A program made the position numbers and the translations under genes. Of a DNA stretch of 64,000 nt, positions 47,425-59,769 are shown one piece after another; the stretch's first letter is position 1; each line of letters starts with the position of its first letter. Below the pieces are notes generated by a model. It ran no database searches, was not told the origin of the DNA, and saw nothing but the letters and a program-made list of their open reading frames with translations. Source of the DNA: Cavia porcellus (lineage: Eukaryota; Chordata; Mammalia; Rodentia; Caviidae); NCBI RefSeq assembly GCF_034190915.1, contig NW_026947484.1, positions 139,846,982 to 139,910,981 on the forward strand, in the 5' to 3' direction.

Positions 47425-47515
47425 GCATTTCTATATGTATATATATTATGACATATATTTCTATATGTATATATGATATGTATATTTCTATATGTATATA
47501 TTTATATAAAATTAG
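47425..47515. repeat. AT-rich minisatellite (TTTCTATATGTATATA units)
   Basis: Three to four repeats of TTTCTATATGTATATATxATATG. Confidence 0.85.
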
Positions 47516-47865
47516 TAAAGCCATTCATGGACTGCAGGAGAAGAGAACAAGAAGTCACCAAGAAGCAAGCCCTCCCTGCAAATCAGCACCATATGCAGGC
47601 CACAGGGGGGAAAGCCAGACCTCATGGCTTCCTGCATGTGGGCTAGGAAACAAGAAGGTCAAACCCTTCCCAATCCTACCCAGTAAGTGATTGTCTGATC
47701 TAAATAAACACAGGCTGCAATGACAGCTATTGAGCTGACATGCGATTTTTCATGCTTGGTATTTCATTGACTTTGCAGGTCTAGAGCCAGTGATCTGATC
47801 ATCTATTCAGAGTATAATGGCATATACTGTGGCACCTATAGGGGATCTCCCACTGAAGGTGGTAG

Positions 47866-48304
47866 TCATTGTTAATTCCCTATTATATTGTTTTCAACTC
47901 CTGTATCATTTTCATTGTTTCGTTAGGTTGAATTTTATTCTGTTTTGTTTTGTTTGATTTTATTGTATCTGATGGCATGAGCAGCTATTTCAAAGATAAC
48001 AAGATATATTACGGTAGCCATTTTGGATTTACTACTATCTTGTTTTGAAGTCCTTTATTGCACTCATGGTTTTGTTTTTAATGGTTCTATTCTGTTCTGT
48101 TTTGTTTGATTTTTATTGTTTGAAGGTATCTGCTGCTATTTTGAATACAACAAGAGGAATTATGGTATTCATTGTTGACTTCCTATTGAAGTCCTTTGTC
48201 ACTTATACTGGTGTGCTTTGATTGGATTTGTTCTGTTTTATTTTGCTTGGTCTTATTCTATTTAAAATTTAAATATTTAAAGTAAAAATAAAATAAAATA
48301 AAAT
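47866..48304 (+). mobile_element. 5'-truncated L1 'L' (3' UTR only)
   Basis: About three degenerate 3' UTR units of the kind seen in E and K ('GTAGTCATTGTTAATTCCCTATTATATTG', 'GAGCAGCTATTTCAAAGATAACAAGATATATTACGGTAGCC'), ending in a (TAAAA)n tail at about 48280-48304. The left boundary is approximate. Confidence 0.75.
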
Positions 48305-48687
48305 AGGGCTGCACAATTTCTGACATACATCCCTCTCTATGGTAGCTATAGTGGGTAATAAAAAACTCAAGATTTCAGGGGAGTCCAGCCACTTATCCTC
48401 AATGAAACAATGACAGAGGACTGAAAGGACAAGTTTTGGGTTTCCCCACTTAGCCTATTGGACAGAGTCAACCTTTTTTTGTACAATCACATTTCTACTC
48501 ACAGATCTGTTTTTCATTCATAGCTCTGTAATGAAGCCTCCTTAAAAACCCAAAAGGATAGGGTTCTGAGAACTTAGGGACCACTGAGTATTTGAAGGTT
48601 TTGGGAACATGGTCTGATTTTCTTCATAAACTTCCCACTGCGCATCTCTTCATCTATAGCTATTAGAGCAAAAGAATTACCCACAGG
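48305..48687. other. unassigned non-coding sequence
   Basis: Nothing recognised. Confidence 0.5.
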
Positions 48688-48772
48688 ATTGGCTGGGAAT
48701 TTAGCTCTATAGCATAAATGCCTGCCTAGCAAGCATGAGGTTGTGAGTTTGATACCCAGCACCCCACCAAAA
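48688..48772 (+). mobile_element. tRNA-derived SINE (ID-like variant)
   Basis: 'GGCTGGGAATTTAGCTCTATAGCATAAATGCCTGCCTAGCAAGC', then a 'GTGAGTTTGATACCCAGCACC' B-box region and a short A-rich end. Same family as 55016-55110. Confidence 0.85.
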
Positions 48773-49173
48773 AATTTACCCATGGGACACTGAGTTTTGG
48801 AAGCAAGTGAGGTTTAATTCAAAACTGCAGTGGCCAATCATTAAACTTCTGGCTACTTATGGCTGAATGGCCCCAATTCCTTTCTCTGTTCCCATTATAA
48901 ATCACTGTGTGAGTTCACGAGCACAGGGGGTTTCTATGGATGTCACCTTTGCAGCACTATCATTGCTTTAGAATGGTACAACACCTTCTTACACATCTGA
49001 TTACTTGACACACAGAATGTGGGCACCAGACAGTTTGGCACCTTGAGATAAACATGTTTGTTTCCTTTTCTACAGGTTTTTATAGTCAATTAACGGATAG
49101 GGGGAGGCTTTTTGGGGATTTGACTAAAGTTCACTTGCTGTTTAAGGTCCAACTGCTAACTATGTATCTAAAC
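48773..49173. other. unassigned non-coding sequence
   Basis: Nothing recognised. Confidence 0.5.
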
Positions 49174-49184
49174 TATAATTTATA

Positions 49185-49560
49185 GAGGTCAGTTCCAGCA
49201 CCTGTGCTGGCTTGGGGGGAGATTTGGAACATCACTCCCAGTGGTTAGGATCCTACCAAGGTTCCTGAAACACCAGTGGTGGCATGGGAGGATCTGCTGG
49301 CCTGAATGGATGATGCCTAGCAACCTTCTTTCAATCCAGGGAGCTGGGGGTGCACGAGGGAGTTCCAGTGCATGTGTGCTCTCTCAGGGAGAGCTTTGAA
49401 CCATTACTCCCAGTGGTTAGGAGCCTGCCCAGCTTCCTGAACAAACAGAGGAGGAACAGTGATCTCCATTCAGACTCAGGAGCTGAGGTTACACGAAGTG
49501 ATTTGCAAGATGCCTGGGAGAAGCTTTGGAACATTACTCGAAACCCAGAAATACAGGAAA
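49185..49560 (+). promoter_or_regulatory. 5' UTR of L1 K with ~172-bp repeats
   Basis: Two diverged units, marked by 'GTTCCAGCACCTGTGCT' (49192) and 'GTTCCAGTGCATGTGTGCT' (49364), and by 'GTGGTTAGGATCC' / 'GTGGTTAGGAGCC' (49241 / 49413), 172 bases apart. They match, reversed, the 5' UTR of L1 G at 30785-31173. Confidence 0.7.
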
Positions 49561-50620
49561 ATGACAAGATGAAAGACCAAAATGCAGTCTCAAACCCCCA
49601 GCCCATCCCAAAAGAGCCTAGGAGCCATGTAGATAAAAGAAAATATAAGCCATGCACATGAAATGATATCAACTAAAATTAAGAAACAAATCCAGGAAAC
49701 TATAAAAGAAATCAAATCACAAAAAAAAAATCTCCCAGATAAAAGAAGAAATGATAAAGGTAATGAAATAAATGCTGAACACATCTAATGAAAACACAGT
49801 TTAAAAATTAGAGGAACAATGCAAACAGATGGAAACCCTGAAAAGACAATATAAGAAACAAACAGAAGGCATGAAACAGATTCAAAGAGATATACAGAAA
49901 ACCAAAAGTTGCATTGAAACAGGCAAAACATTGTCAACCGGAGTGAAGATAGAATTTCAGACCTCAAAGACAAGATTGCAGCTAGTGAACAGGAAAGAAA
50001 GGATCTTTTGAAAATAACAAGGAATCAGGAAATAACAATTCAACAGTTCCAAAATGATTCAAAGAAAAACAACATAAGATTTATAGGCATAAATAAAAAA
50101 GAAAGGGACAACACAAATGATATCAACAGACTATTTACAGAAGAAATAGTTGATAATTTCACAAACATGAGAATGGAAATGGACATACAAATCAGTGAAG
50201 CATATATAACTCCAAATAGCCATAACCAAAATAAAACTACACAAGACTATAGTAAGACTGTATATAATAATCACCATCCCAGAAATCCAACATAAGCACA
50301 GAATATTAAAAGCTGTTAGAGAGAAAAGACAGATCACCTAAAAGGGAAATCCTGTCAGAATCACAGCAGAATTCTCAACTCGAACAATGAATCAAGAAGA
50401 GTATGGAGTGAAGTATTTCAGATCCAAAAGGAAAACGACTTCCAACCCAGAATAATGTACACTGCAAAACTGTCCTTCAAAATTGAAGTAGAAATAAGAT
50501 ATTTCCATGGCAAAGAACTGCTGAAGAACTTCATGATTGCCAAAACAACCCTGCAAAGAATACTGAAAGACATTCTAGATATACATAGGAAAAAAACCAC
50601 TAAGCAACGCAGACAACTAA
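49561..50620 (+). pseudogene. ORF1 relic of L1 K
   Basis: Starts ATGACA as in H, but the fourth codon is TGA where H has CGA, a typical C-to-T decay at a CpG. The coiled coil (about 49830-49990), RRM (NNIRFIGINKKERDN, about 50070-50115) and C-terminal PAKLSF-like and KELLKNFM-like blocks (50455-50540) are recognisable across several frames. Non-functional. Confidence 0.9.
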
Positions 50621-50639
50621 ACAGAACAGAGAGGTAAAG

Positions 50640-53600
50640 ATGCAACAACAGAACAATAACATGTCAACAATAAACCAATATATAACAGTTACAATCATTA
50701 ATATAAATGGCCTCAATTCACCAATTAAAAGAAACAGACTGGCAGAATGGATCAGGAAACAACATCCAACCATATCCTGTCTACAAGAAACTCATCTAAC
50801 CGAAAAGGAAACTCATAGATTGAAAGTCAAAGGATGGAAAACAATACTTCATGCAACAGGAACCCAAAAAAAAGAAGGGCATAGCTATTCTGCTTGGAGA
50901 CAATGTGAACTTGAAACCAAGAATGATCCTAAGAGATAAAGAAGGTCACTACATACTAGTTAGAGGAAAACTTCAAGAGGAACAGATAACAATCTCTTAT
51001 ATAGCAGAGCACCCAGCTATACAAAACAGGTGTTAACAAACATGAAAAATTAAATAATCAATAACACAATTATAATAGGAGACCTTAACACACCATTGGC
51101 ACCAAGGGACAGATCAACCAGAGAAAAAGTCAGCAAAGAAATAACAGAACTGAATCACACCTGTGAACAAATGGACTTGATGGATGTGTACAGAGTGTTC
51201 CATCCAACAAGATCAGAATATACATTCTTCTCAACAGTGCATGGAATATTCTCTAAAATAGACCACATAATAGTCCACAGAACATACTTAAGTAAATTCA
51301 AAAGAATAGAAATTATCCCATGCTTTGTCAGATTATAGCACCATGAAACTAGAACTTAATGATAAACTGCAAAAACCCACAAATAAATGGAAATTGAATA
51401 ATACAATCTCAAACAATCAGTGGGTCACAGAGGAAATTAAAGAAGAAATTAAACAATATATACAGGCAAATGAAAATACAAATACAATCTATCAGAACCC
51501 GTGGGATGCAATGAAAGCAGTTCTCAGAGGAATATTTATTGCACTGAGTTCCCACATTAGGAAAACAGAATGAACTCAAATAAACAACCTGATGTTACAC
51601 CTCAAACATCTAGAAAAAGAAGAGCAAGTCAAGCCCAAAGCCAAAGAAGGGAGGAAATTGTAAAAATCAGAGCAGAAATTAATGCAATAGAGACTAAGAA
51701 AACAGTTCAAAGAATCAATGAATTAAATAATTGGTTCTTTGAAAGAATAAATAAAATTGATAAGCCCCTAGCCAGCCTTACTTAAAACAAGGAAAGAAAA
51801 AGCTCAAATTCATTCAATATGGGATGAGAAAGGCGAAATCACTACAGACTCTGTGGAAACACAGATCATCAACACCTGTTTCGAAAATCTCTACTCATAT
51901 AGGGTCAAAAACACAGAAGAAATGGACAGATTCCTAGAAATACATGAAATATCAAAGCTGGGACAAGATGTAAAACTGCTGAATAACTCAATTTCTATTA
52001 ATGAAATTGAAAATGTAATGAAGTTCTTATCAACAAAAGAGAACCAAGACTCAGACGGATTCACTGCAGAATTCTACAAGAAACACAAAGACTTAATGCC
52101 AACACTCCTCAAACTCTTCAGTGAAATCAAAAGGGAGGCAATCCTTCCTAAGTCATTTCTGGGAGCAAATATTACTCTAGTACCAAAACCTGAAAAAGAT
52201 GCAACTAAAAAAGAGAACTACAGGCCAATCTCCTTAATGAACATAGAATGCAAAAATTCTCAATAAAATATTTGCAAATAGGATGCAACAAATTATCAAG
52301 AAAATTACCCACCAAAACCAAGTGGGATTCATCCCAGGAATGCAGGGATGGTTCAATATCAACAGAGCCAAAAATAAGAATAACATGATCATTTCTATAG
52401 ATGCAGAAAAAGCTTTTGATAAAGTCTAACATTCATTCATGATAAAAACCTTACAGAAAATTGGAATAGATGGTCTTTACCTCAAAATGATAAAGGCCAT
52501 CTATGACAAACCACCAGCCAGCATCATATTAAATGGTCAAAAACTGAAAGCCTTTACCTTAAAATCAGACACAAGACAAGGATGTCCATTATCACTGCTC
52601 GTTCTCAACATAGTATTGGAAATACTAGCCAGAGCAATTAGACAAGGGAGACAAATAAAAGGAGTAAGGATAGGAAAAGAGGAAGTTAAATTTCATTATT
52701 TACAGATGACATGGTACTCTACATAGAATACCTCCAAAATTCCATTGAAAGACAGCCTAGATATAATAAATAAATTCAGTAATGTAGCCTGATACAAAGT
52801 CAACACTCAAAAACAATAGCATTCCTATACATTAACAACAAAATCACTGAGAGAGGAATAAGAGAAGCCACACCCTTCACAGTAGCATCCAAAAAATGAA
52901 ATACTTAGGAATCAATCTAACAAAAGCAATAAAAAACCTATTCTGGGAAAATTATAATACCCTGAAAAAGAAATCGAAGAGAACCTCAGAAAATGGAAAG
53001 ACATCTCTTGTTCATGGATAGGAAGAATAAATATTGTGTAAATGGCCATTCTCCCAAAATTGTTATATAGACTCAATGCAATCTCAATCAAAATGCCATA
53101 CAATACCTCATAAATCTAGAGAAATCACTTGTAAAATTCATCTGGAACCCAAAGAGACCTAGAATAGCAAAGGCAATTCTACACAGCAAAGGCAAGGCAA
53201 GAGGCATCATAATCCCTGACTTGAAGTTATACTACAAAGCTACTGTAATAAAATCAACATGCTACTGGAATAAAAACAGATCTGAAGGTAAATGGAATAG
53301 AGTAGAAGATACAACCACAACTACAAACACACTCAGCCTTCTCATCTTTGATAAAGGGGCCAAACATGTTCACTGGAAGAATGATAATCTCTTTAATAAA
53401 TGGTGCTGGAAAAACTGGCTCTTCATATGTGAGAAACTAAAACTAGAGCCATCACCATGTACTAAACTAAAGTCTAAATGGATCAAATATCTAAATATTA
53501 AACACTAAACAGAAACACTAAATCTGTTGGAAGACAAAGTAGGTAAAAGTCTTGAACACATAGAGGTAAGTAGAGAATTCATGAATAGGAATCAAACCAC

Positions 53601-54415
53601 ACGGGAAATACTTCACAGAATCAATAACTGGGATCATGTCTTATTAAAGAGTTTCTGCATGTCGAAAGAAATCTTCAGCATAGTGAAAAGACAACCCACA
53701 AATTGGGAAAAAAAATCTTAGTGAAAGGTCTCTCAGATAAAGGAATTCTGTCTAGAACATATGAACAATTTTTAAAAATCAGACCTCTGAAATTCAAAGA
53801 CCCAATCCAAAAATGGACAGCTGAGATGAATACACAGTTTTCAGATGAAGAAATGCAAATGGCAAATAAATACATGAAGAAATGTTCATCATCATTGGTC
53901 ATTAGAGAAATGAAAATTAAAACAACACTGAGGTTCCATCTCACTCCTGAAAGAATGGCCAGGATAAACAAAACTACCAACAACTAATGCTGGAGAGGCT
54001 GTGGGGAAAAAGGAACTCTCCTACACTGTTGGTGGGAGTGTAGACTGGTACAACCTTTGTGGAGGTCAGTCTGGAGATTTCTCAAAAAGCTGGGATTGGA
54101 AGTCCCATTTGACCCAGCTATCCACTGGGAATATTCCCAGAAGAACTGAAAACATCATGCCACAGTGATATATGTACACCCATGTTTATAGCAGCACAAT
54201 TTGTAATAGCCAGAGTTTGGAAACAACCTAAGTGCTCATTAACTGATGAATGGATAAAAAGATGTGTTATTTTTCTACAAAGGAGTACTACTCAGCTATA
54301 AAGAATGATCACATTGAGATATTTATAAATAAATGGATGCAACTTGAGACCATACTCATAAGCGAAATAAATCAAACTCACATGTATAATACCATACAGT
54401 CTCCCTAGTGTAAGA
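50640..54415 (+). pseudogene. ORF2 relic of L1 K
   Basis: Aligns to the intact ORF2 along its whole length. Endonuclease blocks are visible (QETHL at about 50783-50797, SKIDHI near 51255). Reverse-transcriptase blocks are [10 protein letters not shown] (about 52396-52425) and TRQGCPLS near 52567-52590. FADD is degraded near 52700, where TTTACAGATGACATG leaves LQMT in one frame and TDD in another. The C-terminal Cys region is at about 53988-54040. At least a dozen frameshifts or stops. Non-functional. Confidence 0.9.
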
Positions 54416-54983
54416 AATGGTAAGTGTACATAAGATTTTATGGTAATCATGGTCCCCATTGCATTGCTTTGTAGTTTTATAATGTTTTCATTTATTGGTT
54501 GGAATGGTTTTATTCTGTTTTGTTTGATTTTATTATCTGTGATGGTATAAATAGCTATTTTGAAGAAAACAAGACATCATGGCAGCCATTGCTGATTTAA
54601 TATCATCTTGCTTTGAAGTCATACCATGCTTCGTTCTCCTATTTCCATTGGTTCTATCATGTTGTGTCTTACTCAGTTTTAATATATGTCATAGTATAAA
54701 CAAATTTTTCATGGAAATGAGATATTACAGTTATTTGGTTTTGAATGTCTTGCAATGCTTTCATTCTCTTGAATGGTTTTATACTATTTTGTTATGTTTG
54801 ATACTATTGTGTGTGAAGGTGTGCTCAACTATTTCAAAGAAAAGAGACATTATGGTAGCTACTATTAATATCTGGTTGTCTTGTTGTGAAGTGATGTGTT
54901 GCCTATTCTGTTCTGATTTGCTATGTTATGTTCTCTTTTGTTTTATTCTCCTTAAAATAAAATTTTAAAAAATTTCTAAAAAT
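54416..54983 (+). other. 3' UTR of L1 K with tandem units
   Basis: About four degenerate ~140-bp units ('TATAAATAGCTATTTTGAAGAAAACAAGACATCATGGCAGCC', 'CTCAACTATTTCAAAGAAAAGAGACATTATGGTAGC'), ending TTTTATTCTCCTTAAAATAAAA. No poly-C run is seen. Confidence 0.75.
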
Positions 54984-55015
54984 TATAATTTATAAGCCAC
55001 AAAATAAGTAAAGTT

Positions 55016-55110
55016 GGGCCAGAGATTTAGCTCAGAGGCACAAGTGCCTGCTTTGCAAGTACGTGGTCATGAGTTCAATCCCTAGTACAAATAAATAAAT
55101 AAATAAATAA
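55016..55110 (+). mobile_element. tRNA-derived SINE with (AAAT)n tail
   Basis: 'GGGCCAGAGATTTAGCTCAGAGGCACAAGTGCCTGCTTTGCAAG', then 'GGTCATGAGTTCAATCCCTAGTAC' with intact-looking A-box and B-box positions, and a tail of ATAA repeats (55088-55110). Not a functional tRNA gene: it lacks a foldable acceptor stem and has an A-rich tail. Confidence 0.88.
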
Positions 55111-55111
55111 A

Positions 55112-56198
55112 GTTTTCAAGATTAGGGCTTGGGGGTTTCAAAAGAAAGAGCAGAGAAAAGAAAGCAAATAGTAGGGAATTATAAATGCCTTCACATAACC
55201 TTTGCAATATCTTCCACATAAACAATGAAGAAAATCAGGGATTGTCACTCCCAAAAGTAGTACCCTAATATGCTGATTATCTCCAGAGAAAGAACTTCAC
55301 CCTCAAAGCAGACTTCCTTTGCTATCACCTTTTTGAGACCTGCATGTTCAGGGTGGGGACAGTTACCTCTAGGACCATTCCTAACCTTTATTAACTAAAT
55401 TCCTATGTTAAAAAAGAAAGACTCTAGTCTATTAATACACATATGCACACTTCTGTCCCACACTGTTAACCTATATTTCAGTCATCTACAAAATCATTTT
55501 AAAATGCCTTTCTATTCTAGGTCAACCAGATTTGTCCCATGCCATTGTTCTCCAAGCTAAATGAGCTTGCCTTAATATATCCTGCTATTCCCCACAAACT
55601 GTTCATATACCTCATTCTCCCTCTCCCTCTGGAAATAGGCTGCATAATCTTCTGAATAATTTTGAAGCCATGATCAACCTCTTATTTTTTCTTTTCCCAG
55701 GTTAAATTTTTATGCTTTTACTCTTATTAGATTATTCAGTTATTTCAGGGAATTTTCTAAGGGCAGAGAGGAAATTTCTCATTTACACCAGTATGAATAA
55801 ATGTGTTCCTGTGTTTGGTGAGCTGCCTAAGCAATTGTAATGGAATCACAGAAGGGATTGATACAATCCAATGCATATCACGTTGCTCAGAAGCACAGAT
55901 AAAATAACCTGGAGGTTGTAACTGGCATCTGAACTGTGCCAGAACAAAGGTGAACAAAGGCTTTTCCCTATATGATCTGAGTCTCTCCAGATAATCGGGG
56001 TCAGATAGAACTGCTGCTTACTGTAGCAATGATTTTTCACATCTGGTGGGGAAAATATCTGCATATTATGGGATCATAGATGTGATTTGTGCTATGAGTA
56101 AAGTAAAGAAACTGAGTTTGAGTAGTTTTTTCTCTGTGTCATCACTAGTGGCTTATATGCCCTGTGCCATTTGGATCTTTTTCTCTGGCTTTTTGCAG
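55112..56198. other. unassigned sequence upstream of the HSD3B relic
   Basis: Should contain the promoter and non-coding first exon of the ancestral HSD3B gene if they were duplicated too. I cannot identify them. Confidence 0.4.
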
Positions 56199-56400
56199 AA
56201 TCACTCAGTTACCACACCTGATCCTTGTGCCTTACTTCTTGCATTTGGCCATGACAGAGTAGAGCTGGCTGGTGACAGGAGCAGGAGGTTACCTGGACAA
56301 GAGGATCATCCACTTGGTGCAGGAGACAGAGGTGCAGGAGTTCAGGAATTCTGGACAGGGCCTTCAAACCAGGAACAAGAGAGGACCTAATTATCTAATA
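56199..56400 (+). pseudogene. HSD3B pseudogene exon 2 (start codon exon)
   Basis: Preceded by a good acceptor (pyrimidine tract, then TTTTTGCAG ending at 56198). ATG at 56251 reads M-T-E-stop-S-W-L-V-T-G-A-G-G-Y-L, so the normal Trp at position 4 is TAG (56260-56262). The Rossmann motif TGAGGxLG has its last Gly changed to Asp. The reading continues to the REEF-like end, where the expected GT donor near 56400 reads AT. Confidence 0.88.
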
Positions 56401-56809
56401 AGTGAGCTCTGGGCTTGACAGAGTGGACCCATCATAAAGCCTAAGTAGATGTAGAGTGGGGTTTCTTTTCACGAAGGAAACTTGGAGCCAAAGACTCTTC
56501 CCATGTCCACATTCAGCAAGAGAACTCATAGAGGACACAGTATAAAAGACATTGCACTGCTTTCAGGAGCTGAATGTGTTATCCTTTCTCTGTGCCTTAT
56601 GCCAGGACCTGTTTGCTCCCCATCAGAATGCTGGCAGAGATATTCTATTAATCTAATTTCACTCTGCTTTCTCTTACATCCCTCATACCAGTGCCTCTGA
56701 CAAAATGAGGCCAAGGTGAACATCCTACATCGTAGTACTGCTTCTGATCCTCCCTCAGTTCCAAATCCACACATGATTCCTCAGACCCTACAGAATTAAA
56801 TTCTAAGCT

Positions 56810-56995
56810 GGGCATGGTAGTGCACACCTGTCATGCCAGAACTCTGGGAAAGTAAGGTAGGAGAATTGCAAGTTCAAACACAGCCTGAGCAAGTAGTTGA
56901 CTCAGCAAGATCCTGTCTCAAAATAAAACAGACAATAAAAAGTTGGAGATGTAAGTCAGTGCAAGGCCCTGGGTTCAATTACCAGAACCGGAGAG
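56810..56995 (+). mobile_element. B1-like/ID composite SINE in intron 2
   Basis: A 7SL-derived left part ('GCTGGGCATGGTAGTGCACACCTGTCATGCC', 'GAGAATTGCAAGTTC', 'GATCCTGTCTCAAAATAAAA') is followed by an ID-like tail ('GTTGGAGATGTAAGTCAGTGCAAGGCCCTGGGTTCAATTACC'). This dimeric layout is known from squirrel-related and several other non-murid rodent lineages, and is a main basis for the organism guess. Confidence 0.88.
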
Positions 56996-57344
56996 TAGAT
57001 TGAAGTCTGATTTTTCATCTTGTATGTAACTGTCCACAACCTCTCCACTCTCCTTAATGAGTTTGAAAAACTTCTCAGAACTGTCTTTAACAGTCTTTCT
57101 ATTCCACACACACATGAGAGCTTCTTCCTCAGATTTATTTTCTGGAACTGCATGGGGAAGAAAGAGTTGTTTGTTTATTTTCCAGTAAAAGTGACACACT
57201 GTGACTTCTGTGCCTTTAACTTGTTCCTTCCATGGAATGTGGTCCCTTCATAACAACTCCTTCACTATGGCCATCCTAGAATACTAACGTATCCTTTCTC
57301 AGAAAACTGAAACCTACTTGTTAACTTGTGTCACATACCCGTAG

Positions 57345-57489
57345 AGCTTCAGACAATGACCAAGGTGACATTTCTGGAGGGAGACATTCTGAATCCCTAG
57401 TGTCTGAGGAAAGCCTGACACAATTTCATCTGTCATCCATAATGCTGCTGGCATTGACACACAGACCATCATGGACATCAGCCTGAAAG
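57345..57489 (+). pseudogene. HSD3B pseudogene exon 3
   Basis: Acceptor TAG at 57342-57344 and donor GTAGCG at 57490. Reads LQT.TKV T.LEGDIL, then stops, then in another frame VIHNAAGIDTQTIMDISLK. The stretch between AID and QTI is shortened, so the exon is 145 bp against about 165 in the family. Two in-frame stops. Confidence 0.85.
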
Positions 57490-57654
57490 GTAGCGTAACC
57501 TGAAAGCCAGTTGCAAAGGAAGACAACACAACAGATGGAGAGGGAAAGAGAAGCCCCACCATGGAACTGATGTTGGGCTTTGACCCAGGTGCATTTGCTC
57601 ATCACTTCCAATGGACAGAGCTCCATTACTCTTGGTGTTTCTGAATAGAAAATT

Positions 57655-57765
57655 GGATCTGAGAGAGAAAGAAACTTGCCAAAGCCCCCGCTGTAGTCAC
57701 TAAGATGACCAGAATGTAAATTCACACCTGTGTGATTCAAAGACCAAGAAAGCTCTGCCTACAGC
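57655..57765 (+). mobile_element. possible MIR relic in intron 3
   Basis: 'GAGAGAAAGAAACTTGCCAAAG', then 'TTCAAAGACCAAGAAAGCTCTGCC', follows the MIR order loosely. Confidence 0.35.
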
Positions 57766-58689
57766 TCCTCCATTCCAAGATCTATCTGATTTCAACTCTT
57801 CACTTTTGTTATTCACCCATGTAACTCTTCCCCTGGACCAGGTGCCTCTTAGGTCATGCTTTTTGCTCATTTCAGGCCTGATGGGAATATTCAGAGCCTC
57901 ATGACCACCTGAAGGAAGGAACCTCTTTGGAAAACTAGCACAACTGATCCGCAGAGTTCTGTCCAAACAGAAGGATTCAGTACTGCCTTTCCTACTCTAA
58001 CTTCTCAGCCAGGATCATGTCCATTGTCCATAATACTGTCTCTTCAACTCACCTTTGGGACTTTTTTAGAGAAGTGGGTCCAAGCCAGGTGTCCACAGTA
58101 AGTGCTCCTAAAATCCAGATCCCTAAATACTTGCCAACTCTTTCTGAATTAAGACTTTCCAATGTATCATAAATTGAGACATATTATCTCAAGGAAGCTT
58201 GCCCCATAATACCATCACTCTGACCCCTAAAGGTCAGTCTCTCCCGTATCAACCTCAGGTAGGTTCTGATCCATGTATCCTCCATACATTGACCTTCAAA
58301 TTCATGATTCATCTGAGCCTTTTTCAAAACAATCTTGTGCTTTTGAGTCTCGAAGGGCATCTCAAAAACATATTTTATAGCTTCTATTTCTCTGTATTCC
58401 TACCTAACTATACTTCAGCAGAATTCTGAGTTCCACATTCTCTCTCTAATCCTGGTCACATAAGACATAGCTGTTGCATCTCCCAACATGAGGGAATGGG
58501 AAATGGGAGGGGAAGCCCTAAAGCAATCAGTATGCTAAAATACCATCATTCCTATCTTTATACTTGATTTTAGCCAAAGGCTAATGTGCATAAAATACTG
58601 CAGTGATGGTCATTGCCCCGCTATGCTAAACCAAGCCCATATTTTCTTTACTAAATATTGTAATTATTTAGCAACAAGCTGTCAAATTG

Positions 58690-58795
58690 TGTTCAGTGAC
58701 ACACTCCTGTATTTTCAGCTATTTAAGAGACTGAATCAGGAGGGGAACTTGAATCCTAGAGACTGATACCAGTCTGTGCAACATAATGATCCATA
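58690..58795 (+). mobile_element. degenerate B1-like SINE in intron 3
   Basis: 'CACACTCCTGTATTTTCAGCTATTTAAGAGACTGAATCAGGAGG' and 'CCAGTCTGTGCAACATAATG' match the B1/Alu core with many changes. Confidence 0.65.
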
Positions 58796-59381
58796 TCTGA
58801 AAGGAAGGTCTCACCCATCCCTTCCATGACCACCTAGTTTGTCTACACTGCTAAAAGTCTGAGTCTTCTGCTATTATATATGTTAACAGTAGAGGGCGCA
58901 CTCTTGCTTTCAAATATCCAGCAGGCTCAACAGAAAAGCCCAAAGAGGGACTCTGGAATTCTAAGAGAATGTTTATCACCATTACTGTGCACAACAATAG
59001 AAACAGTTATAGGACTAGGTGTAGCTTTCTTGGAAAATATACAGTCTGGAGCAGAGGATGGGTCTCCACAACTGCCCACAATTTAATAACTATTTTTCTA
59101 AGTACTCAAAGATGGTCTTTCTAATAAAAGTTTTATTAGTCCTGAATAAATGAGAAAGACACTTTTACTATAATATATACTGAATATAGATGTCTCTGAT
59201 GTGCAACTGTAAATATGTGAAGTGAATTCTTTAATAGCCCTCTTTGGGCTAAGGATGAATAAATATATTTTCTTAATTTTACTAATATAAAATAAGTTGT
59301 CTTTTATCAGGGACCTGGCCAAAATGTCCAATCTCCCAAATAAGTGTACAGTGAAGGTTTAAATAAATGAGACAAGTGGTA

Positions 59382-59769
59382 TGATTTTGGGGCCCCAGGA
59401 GGAACAAAACCCTCTAGCAGAGTTCGAGACTCTAGGGGCTGAGACAAGGAATGTCTCTGGGCAGTCTGTGTTTATTTAGTTTTCAAACAAGAAAGGGGTT
59501 AGAGTAGAAAATGCAGGAAATTGAGCAGGACCTTGATAGTGGTTCAAGGACTTTTCCAAGTAATAGATTATGTTAATTTAGAAGAACTATCTCAGGAAAA
59601 AGTCTCCAGGTTGACTTTCACTGCAGGCGTGAAATGCCTGCAGCTACAATCTCTATGGCATTAATTGGGGTCGGAGTCAGGTGTCCTGAGCTGTGGCCTT
59701 AGCTTGCCCTTTGAGGACTCTTTTTGTTCTCAGGTAGGCCACGACCTGGCCATGCCACAGCTCTGCACA
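59382..59769 (-). mobile_element. candidate solo LTR in intron 3
   Basis: On minus, 388 bp from TGTGCAGAGCTGTGGC to GGGGCCCCAAAATCA. It has a polyadenylation signal (AAATAAACACAG, about 59465-59476) followed by a 'GTCTCAGCCCCTAGAGTCTCGAACTCTGCTAGAGGG' U5-like end. The layout suits a class II-type LTR. No clean target-site duplication, so boundaries are tentative. Confidence 0.55.

Larger units (their letters stand above)
49185..54983 (+). mobile_element. decayed full-length L1 'K'
   Basis: A complete 5.8-kb L1 with a perfect 11-bp target-site duplication, TATAATTTATA, at 49174-49184 and 54984-54994. Order: 5' UTR (49185-49560) with ~172-bp repeats, ORF1 (49561-50620), ORF2 (50640 to about 54415), 3' UTR (54416-54983). 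The order and the 19-bp spacing between ORFs match H, but both ORFs carry many stops and frameshifts. It is older than H but clearly from the same lineage. Confidence 0.93.

Noticed and set aside
55016..55110. tRNA gene
   Set aside because: Only a tRNA-like half with an A-rich tail and no closing acceptor stem; it is a SINE.
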